43,170 nt of DNA from Deltaproteobacteria bacterium (GCA_029938605.1 JAOZUO010000039.1:1-43170); one strand, 5' to 3'. Counted from the first letter of the stretch, positions 24,865 through 33,902 are shown. The notes: generated by a model from the letters alone, not told the origin. Numbers and translations: made by a program.

Positions 24865-26007
24865 ATGGTTCACTACCTCTCTCAGGTCTGGTCCACGGCG
24901 TTCCCAGTAGTAGCGCCGGTGTTTGGTGTGAAATTCAACATCGCCGATATCTGGGCCGACACCGTCCTGCGGGCGATCATCATCGTGGTGGGCTCGGTCC
25001 TGGTCGGGTTCCTCTTCGACAAGCTGGGCGCCCGGTTGATGCTCATGCTGGCGGGCAAGACCGAGACGGATCTGGACGACAAGATCGTCGCGGTCCTGCA
25101 TAAGCCCATCTTCTGGACGGTGTTCCTGGTGGGCGCCACCTGGGCGGTGTACGCGCTGAATCTGGCCAAGCCCGTGCCCTACATCATCCACGGTCTCATC
25201 AAGACCGTGGCGGTGTTCATCTGGATGGGCGCCATGTCTAGGATCAGCTCTATCCTCCTGACCTGGCTGTCCGAGCGGCAGGCCGATTTCAACGTGGTGC
25301 AGCCGCGCACCATGCCGCTGTTCGACATCGCCGCGAAGGTGGTGGTCTATGGCGGCGGCATGTACGCGTTGATGCTCTCGTGGAACATTAACGTCGCGGG
25401 TTGGTTGGCCTCGGCCGGGATCCTGGGTCTGGCCATCGGCTTCGCGGCCAAGGACACCCTGGCGAACCTCTTCGCCGGTGTGTTCATCTTGGCCGACGCG
25501 CCCTACAAGCTGGGGGACTATATCGTCATTGAGTCCGGGGAGCGCGGCAAGGTGGTGGAGATCGGCATGCGCTCCACCCGTATTCTCACCCGGGACGACA
25601 TCGAGATCGTGGTGCCCAATTCCGCCATCGCCAATGGCAAGGTCATCAACGAGAGCGGCCCGGTGTACCAGCGACGCATCCGCATCAAGGTGGGGGTCTC
25701 CTACGACAGCGACATCGACCTGGTGGAGAAGACTCTCCATGAGGTCGCCAAAGGCAACAGCGACGTTTCCAAGCATCCCGAGCCCCGGGTGCGGTTCCGC
25801 AGTTTTGGCGACTCGAGTCTGGACTACGAGCTGCTGGTGTGGGTGGCTGATCCCGAGTGGCGAGGGCGGGTCAAGCACGAGCTGAACACGGCCACCTTCA
25901 AGGGCTTCGCCGCCGCCGGAATCGCGATCCCCTTCCCCCAACGGGATCTGCACATGATCCCGCCCTCTCCCGAGGAGAACCCAAAGCCGCAGGAGAAGAA
26001 ACCATGA
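24865..26007 (+). CDS. MscS-family mechanosensitive ion channel
   Basis: A 380-residue membrane protein. Hydrophobic helices lie at about 28-52, 80-98, 105-127 and 146-190. The pore-lining helix region ASAGILGLAIGFAAKDTLAN and the following NLFAGVFIL, and the beta-domain with DYIVIE, GKVVEIG and VPNSAIANG match the MscS core. The C-terminal alpha/beta domain and a Pro/Glu/Lys-rich tail follow. Such channels release osmolytes on hypo-osmotic shock. It begins 3 nt after hemB and overlaps the hydrolase gene by 4 nt. Confidence 0.93.
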   Translation: MVHYLSQVWSTAFPVVAPVFGVKFNIADIWADTVLRAIIIVVGSVLVGFLFDKLGARLMLMLAGKTETDLDDKIVAVLHKPIFWTVFLVGATWAVYALNLAKPVPYIIHGLIKTVAVFIWMGAMSRISSILLTWLSERQADFNVVQPRTMPLFDIAAKVVVYGGGMYALMLSWNINVAGWLASAGILGLAIGFAAKDTLANLFAGVFILADAPYKLGDYIVIESGERGKVVEIGMRSTRILTRDDIEIVVPNSAIANGKVINESGPVYQRRIRIKVGVSYDSDIDLVEKTLHEVAKGNSDVSKHPEPRVRFRSFGDSSLDYELLVWVADPEWRGRVKHELNTATFKGFAAAGIAIPFPQRDLHMIPPSPEENPKPQEKKP

Positions 26008-26711
26008 GCAGCGGTAGCCAATACGACATTGATGTCGATGTACCGGTGGTGAACCAGAAGGTAAGCGCCGCGGTGCACCGGCCCGACGATGTGGATCGGA
26101 CCACGCCCGTGGTGGTGCTCGGCCACGGAGTCACCAACGACCGGCACCATCCGCTCATCGCCTCCACCCTGGAGCGCCTGGCGCACCGGGGTATCGCCGG
26201 GGTGCGGTTCAACTTTCCCTTCAAGGAGCGGGGCGACGCCTCACCCGATGGTAGCGAGGTGCTGCTCGACACCTTCACGGCGGTGGTGCAGATGGTACAC
26301 GAGCGGTTCCTGGGAGACCCGCCGGTGATCCTGGGCGGCAAGTCCATGGGCGCCCGGGTCGCCGCGGCCCACCAGACCGACCACCGAACCGCCGTCGGCA
26401 TGGTCTATCTCGGCTTTCCCCTCCACGCCCCCGATGACAAAACCCGCCTCCGGGGTGACGATCTCACCCAGATCCGGGTCCCCCAGCTCTGCCTCCAGGG
26501 CGACGGTGACCCCTTCTGTGACCTGAACCTCTTCCAGACGGTCCACACCACCATCGAGTACCCCTGGCAGCTCGAGATCTTCCCAGGCGGCGGCCACGGC
26601 CTCGGCCTGGGTCACGGTCCGCAGGTGGACAAAGCCGGTGAGGCCATTCTGGATCGCGTCGCCGACCTCACGGCCGCCTGGATACGGTCCCAGATCATCG
26701 AGCCCGATTAG
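26004..26711 (+). CDS. Alpha/beta hydrolase of the KANL3/TEX30-like family
   Basis: A 235-residue alpha/beta hydrolase. The oxyanion strand VVLGHGV, nucleophile elbow GGKSMGAR with S114, acid D168 in LQGDGDPF and H197 in GGGHGLG provide a catalytic triad. The family is related to dienelactone hydrolases and its substrates are mostly unknown. The true start is ATG 26004, overlapping the channel stop (ATGA); a longer open frame upstream is spurious. Last gene of the operon. Confidence 0.87.
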   Translation: MSSGSQYDIDVDVPVVNQKVSAAVHRPDDVDRTTPVVVLGHGVTNDRHHPLIASTLERLAHRGIAGVRFNFPFKERGDASPDGSEVLLDTFTAVVQMVHERFLGDPPVILGGKSMGARVAAAHQTDHRTAVGMVYLGFPLHAPDDKTRLRGDDLTQIRVPQLCLQGDGDPFCDLNLFQTVHTTIEYPWQLEIFPGGGHGLGLGHGPQVDKAGEAILDRVADLTAAWIRSQIIEPD

Positions 26712-26765
26712 TACTCAGCAGTTTGACTTTCAGAGAGGAAGGCTGGGGCGTAGGGACAGGTCTTA

Positions 26766-27125
26766 CTATGGCCGGCGGATCGCGATCTTGCCTCCCCGGG
26801 GATCGGCGATGATGGCATAGGTACCCTTTCCATCTGGCATTGCCTCCTCGCCGAGCACTACGGTGCCGTGGTTGGCCTTCACGAGTCCAATGGTGGTCTT
26901 GATGCTATCGACCTCCACGCAGGGGAGCCAGGCCAGTGGTTCGGAATCGTAGGCCTGGTTCATGATGATGCTTCCCCCTGGGCCGCCCCCATTGTCAACC
27001 GCCACCCAGTCTCGTGGCCTACCGGGGGCGCTGAGCGTCCACCCTGGAAAGACCCTCGTGTAAAATGCCGTAACGTCCGCGGTGCGCCTTGTGATGAGCA
27101 TGCAGCTGATGATGTCGTTGGCCAT
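26766..27125 (-). CDS. VOC/glyoxalase-superfamily protein
   Basis: A 119-residue single VOC module pair: an N-terminal ISCMLITRRTADVTAFYTRVF half and a C-terminal half ending YAIIADPRGGKIAI, as in glyoxalase/bleomycin-resistance proteins. ATG 27125 is chosen over GTG 27131 because AGGAGA lies 9 nt upstream. The metal ligands are not obvious, and the substrate is unknown. It is monocistronic and convergent with the hydrolase operon. Confidence 0.83.
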   Translation of the reverse strand: MANDIISCMLITRRTADVTAFYTRVFPGWTLSAPGRPRDWVAVDNGGGPGGSIIMNQAYDSEPLAWLPCVEVDSIKTTIGLVKANHGTVVLGEEAMPDGKGTYAIIADPRGGKIAIRRP

Positions 27126-27365
27126 GGTCACTTCTCTCCTGTTGGTTGTGTGAGATCGTTTCAGACGACAATATGGTGTTGGTTCCCTCCAGTCACCGCC
27201 TACATATTCATCAGCTTTTGCATGCAGGTCAAGTATTTAGGATCTCCGGTATTTCGGAGTAAATGGGTGATTTTTCCCTGTGCTGATTAGCCCCCTCTTC
27301 GATTCTTTTGGATCCCCTGTGTCCGTGATAGTTTGGCACGCTATTGCACCAATTGATGAACCACC
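27126..27365. other. Intergenic region upstream of the kinase-WD40 gene
   Basis: A 240-bp divergent spacer of lower GC content. It contains an inverted repeat CTCCG-N6-CGGAG (27244-27259) and a near-sigma54 motif at 27334-27348 whose spacing is one base short. No clear sigma70 promoter was recognised. Confidence 0.5.
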
Positions 27366-30300
27366 ATGGACGACCTTCTCTTTCAGACAGGCAGCTTCGT
27401 GGATCACTTCCGGATCATACGCTCCCTCGGGCGGGGCGGCATGGGCGAGGTGTACCTGGCGCGCGACACCAAGCTGGGCCGGAAGGCGGCCTTGAAGATC
27501 ATCCACCCCGAACGGTTCGGCCAGTCCGACGCGGTGGAGCGGTTTCTTTTTGAGGCGCGGATTACCGCCCGGTTCAGCCATCCCCACATTGTGACCATCT
27601 TCGCCGTGGGGGAGCACGGTGAGCGTCCCTATCTGGCCCTGGAGTATCTGGAAGGGCAGACCCTGCGGCAGCGCATGGGCACAGAGGCGCTGTCTGTACG
27701 CGAGACGCTGCGCCTGGGCCTCGCCATTGCCCAGGCCCTCGAAGAGGCGCATGGTCACAAGATCCTCCACCGGGATCTCAAGCCGGAGAACGTGCTGTTG
27801 CCCCGGGACGGTCGGCTTCGGGTGGTGGACTTCGGCCTCGCAAAGCGTCTGGACGTTCGCATGCAGTCGCCTTCAGATGCCGACGAGGTTCCCACAGACC
27901 CCGTGACTGGTCGGGTCACCGGGTTGGAGTTCGCCGCTCTCCTGGAGACCGCGGAGCAGGATCCGAGCCGGGAGGACACCGATGAGGTCGCTACCGTTGG
28001 GGGGGACTCAGACACGGGCCCCGGACTCGACTCCGCCGGCCGCGGCGTACGGGGTACGCCGGCGTACATGGCCCCGGAGCAGTGGAAGGAGCAGGAGGCC
28101 ACGGCCGCCAGCGACGTATGGGCCCTTGGTGTGATTCTTTACGAGATGCTTGCAGGGCGTCGGCCTTATGAAGAGACATATCCCCTGGCCATCGCCGTGC
28201 GGGTCTGCGCGGACGAGGCGGTCCCCGACATTGAGCATCACCGGGAGGTGCCCGGGCGGCTGGCGGATCTGGTGGCCGGCTGCTTGCAGAAAGAGGCCGC
28301 GGATCGGCTCACCGCGGCTGAGGTGGTACGGGAGCTTGCGCAGCTCCGTCATCAAGAGCGCCCGACGCGATCCGAGACCGATGGCCCCTTCCGGGGGCTG
28401 CTGCCCTTCAGTGAGCGACACGCGGATCAATTTTTCGGTCGGGAGGCCGAGGTGGGTACGTTGGTGGAGCGACTTCGTGACGAGCCGTTGCTGGCGGTAG
28501 TGGGCCCTTCGGGCGCGGGCAAGAGCTCTTTTGTCAAAGCCGGTGTCATTCCCCGGCTGCGGGATCAGGGGCGGTGGCTGGTCCTCTCCTTTCGCCCTGG
28601 GAACCACCCCTTTGTGGCCCTGGCGGCCCGGCTCGAGGCCGGGGCGGCCCAGCGGTCGGACCAGGGATTTCCCAGCCCGCGGGCCAGCGGCGATCACATC
28701 CCCGTGGTGGGGGATCTCCATGCCGCCATGGCCGCCCACCGAGGGGACGACGCGGCGGTGGACAAGACCCAGAAGCTCGCGGCGACCCTGCGGGAGTCGC
28801 CCCTCCAACTGAATCTGCACCTCCAGCGGTTGGCCGAGTCTTCCGGTTCCCGGGTGCTGGTCTACGTGGATCAGCTCGAGGAGCTGTACACCCTGGGTGC
28901 CAGCGAATCGACCCGGCACCGGTTCATGGAGGCCTTGCGGTCCGCCGCCGACGATCCCATGGAGCCGGTGCGGGTACTCGTCTCTTTGCGAGATGACTTC
29001 CTGGGGCGCCTCGCCGACAGCGCCGCCGCCCGGGAGGCCCTGAGCCATGTGGCCGCGGTGCGTAGTCCTGAGGTGGACGGGTTGACCGAGATCCTGGTCA
29101 AGCCCTTGGAGGCGGTGGGCTACAAATACGAAGATCCGACCCAGGTCCAGGTGATGCTCGACGCTGTGAGTGGCGAGCCGGCCTGTCTCCCGCTGTTGCA
29201 GTTCACATGCCACGAGCTCTGGTCCCGCCGGGACCGGGCCCGGCGGCTCATCACCCGCGAAGTCTACGACGATATCGGTGGCGTGGCCGGCGCTCTGGCT
29301 CGTCACGCCGACGGGGTCCTGGCGGGCCTGCCGCCGGACCGACTGGATCTTGCGCGCCAGCTCCTGCTTCGCCTGGTCACGGCGGATTCTACCCGCAAGG
29401 TGTTGACACTGGTGGAGCTGACAGACGGGCTCGACCCCGCAGCTCAGGAGGTGCTCGAGCACCTGGCGGCCGAACGCATCGTCTCCCTGCGGCGCGCCCG
29501 CTCCGCCCAGGGGAGTGTGGCCGAGCTTGAGCTCGTACATGAGTCTCTGATTCACACCTGGGATCAGCTCGCCCACTGGCTGGATGAGAGCCGGGAGGAC
29601 CGCGCCTTCCTCGAGCAGTTGGGCCAGGCCGCGGCGCTGTGGGAGGGACGGGGGCGGCGTCGGGTGGAGGTGTGGGACGGCTCGGCTCTGGAGGAGGCGC
29701 GCAACCTGCTGGCCCGTTGTACGGACGAGGTGCCGGCGAGGGTGCGGCAGTTTCTCGCGGCCAGTGAGCTGGAGGCGAAGCGAGCTCGACGACGTCGGCG
29801 GTATTTTCGCGTGGGGTCCATCGCCGTCTTGGTGGTTATCGCCGTGATCTCCGCCTCGGTGGCGGCGGTCATCTACGGTCAATCCGCCGAGGTTCGCCGG
29901 CAGCGCGATCAGGCGAAGGTGTCCAGGCAGCGGGAGGAGCAGAAGCGCGCCGAGTCCGATCGCGAGAGCGCCGGAGCGGCGCTGATCCGCCAGGATATAC
30001 TAGAGGCCCGGGCCAAGTTGAGGACCTCGCTGGAGCGGTTGGATGATCCCCTCGCCCGGGCGTTGTGGGCCCGGATCAGCCGGGAATCACTGGTGTGGAA
30101 AAGGACGCTGGGGGCGCACTTGACCGACGCTACATTCTCCCCCCATGGTCGCACGGTGGCGGTGGCTTCGGGCCGTTCGGTCTATCTGTTCGACACCACG
30201 ACCCTGTCCATGCGGGTTCTCCGCGGTCACCTGGGACGGGTGATGAGTGTCGACTTCTCGCCCGACGGTGGCACCTTGGCGGTGGCCATCGACGATGGGC

Positions 30301-32798
30301 AGGTGTGGCTCTGGAGTCACCGTCAGTCCCGCGTGTTGCATCGTCTCCGCGGCCATAAGGGTCCGGTCTGGAAGGTAGTATATGATCCCCAGGGCAAAGT
30401 CGTGGCCACGGCGGGGAACGATGGCACTGTGAGGCTCTGGGACGTCGTCACGGGCCGCTGCCAGAACGTGTATCGGGGACACCATGCGAGCTGTACCGCC
30501 GTTTGTTTTGGTGGGGACGGCCGGTGGTTTGCCTCGGCCAGCTTTGACGGCACGGTTCGGCTCTGGAGGCGCGGCGAGGCCCAGCCCTTTCGGACCCTGA
30601 CCGCTGGCGCTGTTTCGTTTTCCGGGTTGGCGATCGGCCCGGGCGGACGCCGTGTGGCGGCGGCTGGCTTTGACGGTGTGATCCGGATCTGGCGGGTGGC
30701 CAGCGGCCGGCTCCTGCACCGTATTGTAGCCCACGCCAGACGCGTTAACGCCGTGACCTTCAGCCCCGACGGTCGGTTGTTGGCGTCCTCGTCCTCGGAT
30801 CGCACGGTGCGACTTTGGGACGTGTCCACTGGACGTCACCTCAGTACCCTGCGTGGCCACAAGGCCTCGGTGTGGAGCGTTGAATTCAGCCCGGACGGAT
30901 CCGCTCTCGTGTCCGCAGGAGTCGATCAGACGATCCGGGTATTCAGTGTCCCCGTTGCCATCCGAGCGCATCCTTTGGCGGCCCACAATAACGCGGTCCT
31001 CGCCGTAGCGTTTTCTCCGGGAGGAGGGCTTGTGGCTTCCTCGTCCTATGATGACACCGTGCGTTTTTGGGACGTCGCCACGGGGCGTGTATTGCGCGTG
31101 TTGCGGGGTCACGAGGGCGACGTATACGGTGTGGCCTTCTCTCCGGATGGCCGTCGGCTGGCGTCGGTGGCATCCGATCGTACGGTTCGAATCTGGGACG
31201 TTAAGACGGGAGCCGCGCTCAAGGTGCTCCGTCACCGTGCCACCGTACGCGGGGTGGCTTTCTCCCCGGACGGGAAAGTACTCGCGGTGACCGTGGATGA
31301 TCGCACGGTGCACCTGTGGGACCTCGAAAAGATGGAGCGACGTCATGTGTTGCGCGGGTTCAAGAGTGGAGTCTGGGCGGTCGCTTTCAGCCCTGATGGC
31401 AAGGTGCTCGCCACCGGCAGCTATCGGGGGCGTATTGGATTGTGGGATCCGGAGACCGGAGAGCTGCGTGGTCGCCTGGAAGCACATGGAGGCAATATCT
31501 GGGGTCTGCAGTTCACCGCCGATGGTCGTCGGCTCATCAGTGGGAGCTGGGACAAGACCGTGCGGTCTTGGGATCTCGCCACGGGCAAGTCGACCGTCGT
31601 GGGCCGGTATCAGGGGCGCGTAAATAGGCTGTCGGTTGCGCCCGACGGTCGGGCGGTGGCGGTCCCGCTCGGTAGTGGAGCGGCGGTTTTGCAGCCTTTG
31701 GGCGCGGGGAAACGAATCGTGCTCCGGGGCCATCGCAAGGAGGTCAACGGGGCAGCCTTCAGCCCCGATGGTCGCTCGGTGGCGACGGTCAGTGACGACG
31801 GGTCGGTGCGGTTGTGGCGGGCCGACACGGGCCGCGCGGTGTGGCGCGCGTCGACGCTGGTGTCTGGGCCGCTTCGTATACTGAGTCATCGTGGTTGGGA
31901 GCGATTGGGAGCGGGTCCGGCGGGGTCGACGGGGTCGACGGGGTCGACGGGGTCGACGGGGTCGAAAGGGATTCGTGGCCAGGCTGGGGCGGGCTGGCTG
32001 CGGCGACTCGGCTCTGGGGCGCGGCTCGTCGCCGAGGCCCCGGACGGTCGGTTCGGTTGCGTGGTCACCGCGGACCACCACGTGGAGCGCTGGCGGACGC
32101 GGCCGGCGCGGCGCCTGTACCGGAAGCCGCAGGCCGGGGTGGTGCAGCTGCTCGCGGTGTCGGGGGGGTGTGTCGTGCGCACCGGGGACTCGGCGCGGCT
32201 CTTTGGACCCGCCGGTGGGGTGCGAGACCTGGTAGCCAAATCGGTCGGTGTCGCCTGGTCCGGTAAAGAGGTCCTCATCGTGGGCCCGAAGCGGGTGCAT
32301 CGGTTCGATGGGAATGGCGCTGCGCGAGATTCCTTCGTGGTGTCCTCGGGCGTGGTCACTGCCGCTCGCGTGGGTGCGGGGTATGCGCTCGGGTTCACCG
32401 ATGGCAACGTGGAGCTCGTCGACGCCCGGGGGCGCAGTCGAGGGCGTGGACTCAGCTTCGAGCAGGTGCCCTCGAGCCCGGTGGAGCGGATCATCGCCGG
32501 TCCCCTGAGCTCCATCGTCATAGGCTTCGCCAACGGACAGGTGGGGTTGTGGAGCCTCAAAAATGGTCGGTTGCTGGATCGCATGCAGGTGCACGGCCCC
32601 GTGCGGCATCTGGTGCTGGCGGCCGAAAAGCTCTACGCGGTGTCAGCGCTGGGCGACTATCGGATCATGGACCTCTCGGTATTCAACATGGACTACTGCA
32701 GGCTCTTGCGGCAGGTGTGGAGCCAGGTCAATGTGACCTGGGAGGACGGACGGCCCGTGAGAACGTCTGCGCCCCGCAAGCACCGCTGTCATCGATAG
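27366..32798 (+). CDS. Ser/Thr protein kinase - STAND NTPase - WD40 repeat protein
   Basis: A 1810-residue signalling protein. Residues 15-330 are a Hanks-type kinase: GRGGMG (22-27), K44, HRDLKPEN with D137, DFG (155-157), APE (236-238). Between DFG and APE there is an acidic, Ser/Thr-rich insert of about 55 residues (165-227). Residues 340-800 are an nSTAND1-type NTPase, with FFGRE (357), P-loop GPSGAGKSS (380-388) and a VYVDQLEEL Walker B. A single membrane helix lies at about 816-838. From about 915 come roughly 14 WD40 units (many ending RLWDV or similar), enough for two seven-bladed propellers, then a GST-repeat linker and a C-terminal domain with two more degenerate units. Cytoplasmic kinase and periplasmic propellers are implied by one TM. 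Confidence 0.94.
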   Translation: MDDLLFQTGSFVDHFRIIRSLGRGGMGEVYLARDTKLGRKAALKIIHPERFGQSDAVERFLFEARITARFSHPHIVTIFAVGEHGERPYLALEYLEGQTLRQRMGTEALSVRETLRLGLAIAQALEEAHGHKILHRDLKPENVLLPRDGRLRVVDFGLAKRLDVRMQSPSDADEVPTDPVTGRVTGLEFAALLETAEQDPSREDTDEVATVGGDSDTGPGLDSAGRGVRGTPAYMAPEQWKEQEATAASDVWALGVILYEMLAGRRPYEETYPLAIAVRVCADEAVPDIEHHREVPGRLADLVAGCLQKEAADRLTAAEVVRELAQLRHQERPTRSETDGPFRGLLPFSERHADQFFGREAEVGTLVERLRDEPLLAVVGPSGAGKSSFVKAGVIPRLRDQGRWLVLSFRPGNHPFVALAARLEAGAAQRSDQGFPSPRASGDHIPVVGDLHAAMAAHRGDDAAVDKTQKLAATLRESPLQLNLHLQRLAESSGSRVLVYVDQLEELYTLGASESTRHRFMEALRSAADDPMEPVRVLVSLRDDFLGRLADSAAAREALSHVAAVRSPEVDGLTEILVKPLEAVGYKYEDPTQVQVMLDAVSGEPACLPLLQFTCHELWSRRDRARRLITREVYDDIGGVAGALARHADGVLAGLPPDRLDLARQLLLRLVTADSTRKVLTLVELTDGLDPAAQEVLEHLAAERIVSLRRARSAQGSVAELELVHESLIHTWDQLAHWLDESREDRAFLEQLGQAAALWEGRGRRRVEVWDGSALEEARNLLARCTDEVPARVRQFLAASELEAKRARRRRRYFRVGSIAVLVVIAVISASVAAVIYGQSAEVRRQRDQAKVSRQREEQKRAESDRESAGAALIRQDILEARAKLRTSLERLDDPLARALWARISRESLVWKRTLGAHLTDATFSPHGRTVAVASGRSVYLFDTTTLSMRVLRGHLGRVMSVDFSPDGGTLAVAIDDGQVWLWSHRQSRVLHRLRGHKGPVWKVVYDPQGKVVATAGNDGTVRLWDVVTGRCQNVYRGHHASCTAVCFGGDGRWFASASFDGTVRLWRRGEAQPFRTLTAGAVSFSGLAIGPGGRRVAAAGFDGVIRIWRVASGRLLHRIVAHARRVNAVTFSPDGRLLASSSSDRTVRLWDVSTGRHLSTLRGHKASVWSVEFSPDGSALVSAGVDQTIRVFSVPVAIRAHPLAAHNNAVLAVAFSPGGGLVASSSYDDTVRFWDVATGRVLRVLRGHEGDVYGVAFSPDGRRLASVASDRTVRIWDVKTGAALKVLRHRATVRGVAFSPDGKVLAVTVDDRTVHLWDLEKMERRHVLRGFKSGVWAVAFSPDGKVLATGSYRGRIGLWDPETGELRGRLEAHGGNIWGLQFTADGRRLISGSWDKTVRSWDLATGKSTVVGRYQGRVNRLSVAPDGRAVAVPLGSGAAVLQPLGAGKRIVLRGHRKEVNGAAFSPDGRSVATVSDDGSVRLWRADTGRAVWRASTLVSGPLRILSHRGWERLGAGPAGSTGSTGSTGSTGSKGIRGQAGAGWLRRLGSGARLVAEAPDGRFGCVVTADHHVERWRTRPARRLYRKPQAGVVQLLAVSGGCVVRTGDSARLFGPAGGVRDLVAKSVGVAWSGKEVLIVGPKRVHRFDGNGAARDSFVVSSGVVTAARVGAGYALGFTDGNVELVDARGRSRGRGLSFEQVPSSPVERIIAGPLSSIVIGFANGQVGLWSLKNGRLLDRMQVHGPVRHLVLAAEKLYAVSALGDYRIMDLSVFNMDYCRLLRQVWSQVNVTWEDGRPVRTSAPRKHRCHR
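31922..31966. repeat. Five copies of the 9-bp unit GGGGTCGAC inside the WD40 gene
   Basis: Four perfect copies and a fifth with one final-base change lie head to tail. They encode a (Gly-Ser-Thr)n linker at about residues 1519-1533, after the WD40 array. The unit is a multiple of three, so copy-number change keeps the frame. Confidence 0.92.
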
Positions 32799-32873
32799 GG
32801 CCCGCTCAGAAATAACCAGCTCACTCTGTCCGCCGATCCCTCCCCGCCGCCCGAGTCCCTTGTCCCTTGGAAT

Positions 32874-32892
32874 CAACGAGAATCCCTCGTTG
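32874..32892. other. Inverted repeat between the kinase gene and msrA
   Basis: CAACGAG-N5-CTCGTTG forms a 7-bp stem with a 5-nt loop, 76 bp after the kinase stop codon. It is not followed by a T-run, so it is at best an unusual terminator; it could also be a protein site for the promoter just downstream. Confidence 0.45.
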
Positions 32893-32903
32893 GGCGCTGG
32901 ACC

Positions 32904-32932
32904 TTGCCAGAAGTCATTAAATGATTAGTAAT
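32904..32932 (+). promoter_or_regulatory. Candidate promoter of the msrA gene
   Basis: TTGCCA (32904-32909), 17 nt, then AGTAAT (32927-32932) lie in an AT-rich island that contrasts with the surrounding GC-rich DNA. The -35/-10 interval also contains the 11-bp palindrome TCATTAAATGA (32914-32924), a possible operator. The start codon follows 26 bp after the -10 box. Confidence 0.45.
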
Positions 32933-32957
32933 TAAGTAGGATAAATGGAGGTGGTTC

Positions 32958-33800
32958 ATGAATCTACTTGACGATGACAGCGCGCGCCGACCCCGTGGAG
33001 CCGGTTCATGGAGGCGTTTGGGCCTGGTCGGGGTGGGGCTGTGCCTGGTGGGGGGCGTCGCCGGTGGCGGCTGCGGCATCGGCACGGATGCGACGCTTTT
33101 GGCCGGTGCGGACGCGCGGGTGTGGACCCCGGACGCTGACGCTTCGTCATCGCTGCCCAACGGCATCGGGCCTCTGGATCAGGTTACCTATGACAGTACG
33201 GCGGTGGCGACCTTCGCCTTAGGGTGATTCTGGGGACCTGACGCCCAGTTTGGGGCGGTCAACGGCGTAATTCGCACCCGCGTTGGGTACAGCGGCGGGA
33301 CCACCGAGAGTCCGACCTACACCAGCCTGGGGGATCACTCCGAGTCCATACAGATGGACTTTGATCCCACGGTTGTCACCTACGCGGAGCTGTTGGACAT
33401 CTTCTGGGAGAACCACAACCCTCAGACCGAGCCCACCTGCCGACAATACATGTCCGCGGTCTTTTATCACGACGAGGCCCAGCGGCAGCTGGCCGAGGAG
33501 ACCAAGCTGGAGCAAGAGGCGATCCACCCCACCATCTACACCGAGATCGCTCCAGCCCAGACCTTCTATCGCGCCGAGGACTACCACCAGAAGTGGTACC
33601 TCCGGAACAAGAGCCTTCTGATTCGCGACTTCAACGCCATCTATCCCGATCCCGCCGACTTCACTGATTCCACCGCCGCGGCGCGGGTAAACGGCGTTGT
33701 GGGCCGGTTCTACACCGCCGACCGCCTGGATGCCGACATCGCGGGCTTCGGCCTCTCCGAAGAGTCCAACGAGCTACTGCGCAGCTACGTCCAGAATTGA
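32958..33800 (+). CDS. msrA: Peptide methionine sulfoxide reductase A, predicted selenoprotein and lipoprotein
   Basis: One frame of 281 codons interrupted by a single UGA (33225-33227), giving 280 residues with selenocysteine at position 90. The context ATFALG-U-FWGPDAQFGAV puts U exactly at the catalytic cysteine of the MsrA GCFWG motif; upstream and downstream parts are in the same frame. MsrA features downstream include VGYSGGTTESPTY and FWENHNPQ. Residues 20-39 are a type II signal with lipobox VAGGGC (C39), so the enzyme would repair oxidised methionine in periplasmic proteins. GGAGG precedes the ATG. A SECIS-like hairpin follows the UGA. A Cys-to-stop pseudogene is the alternative, but the frame is otherwise intact. 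Confidence 0.85.
33225..33227 (+). other. In-frame UGA read as selenocysteine
   Basis: The codon is TGA between GGG (Gly) and TTC-TGG (Phe-Trp), replacing the cysteine of the GCFWG active site. It is in frame with both the ATG at 32958 and the stop at 33798-33800. Confidence 0.82.
33240..33260 (+). promoter_or_regulatory. Bacterial SECIS-like hairpin downstream of the msrA UGA
   Basis: GACGCCC (33240-33246) pairs with GGGCGGTC (33253-33260) leaving one bulged G, with a six-base apical loop AGUUUG (33247-33252). The loop starts 20 nt after the UGA and has G as its second base. Both position and loop guanine agree with what is known of bacterial SECIS elements recognised by SelB. Confidence 0.72.
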
Positions 33801-33902
33801 CCAGACGTCCAGGACTGACAGGACGTCCGGCCCGGACAGCAACCGATTTCCAAAATGGGCGGGGGATTGTCCCGGGGCCCAAAGTGGTTATCTTCGTCGG
33901 CC
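33801..33902. other. Spacer between msrA and thyA with repeated GACGTCC units
   Basis: The 102-bp spacer contains repeated (CCA)GACGTCC elements and a small hairpin GTCCG-GCC-CGGAC (33825-33837). No T-run follows. It may end or attenuate the msrA transcript, but this is not established by the sequence. Confidence 0.4.

Noticed and set aside
23722..25953. Very long open frame (over 700 codons) antisense to the response regulator, hemB and mscS
   Set aside because: The opposite strand encodes clear conserved proteins; GC-rich codon use leaves few stops in the shadow frame, and its translation resembles no protein.
27334..27348. Sigma54-like promoter motif TGGCACG...TTGCA upstream of the kinase-WD40 gene
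   Set aside because: The distance between the GG and GC elements is nine bases instead of the strictly required ten, so it is probably not functional.
30087..32609. 840-codon open frame antisense to the WD40 region
   Set aside because: The sense strand encodes regular WD40 repeats; the antisense product is a low-complexity His/Arg/Pro-rich shadow.
33354..33800. Separate short gene starting at ATG 33354 downstream of the UGA
   Set aside because: It would lack the MsrA active site and has no ribosome site; sequence between the UGA and 33354 is conserved MsrA in the same frame.
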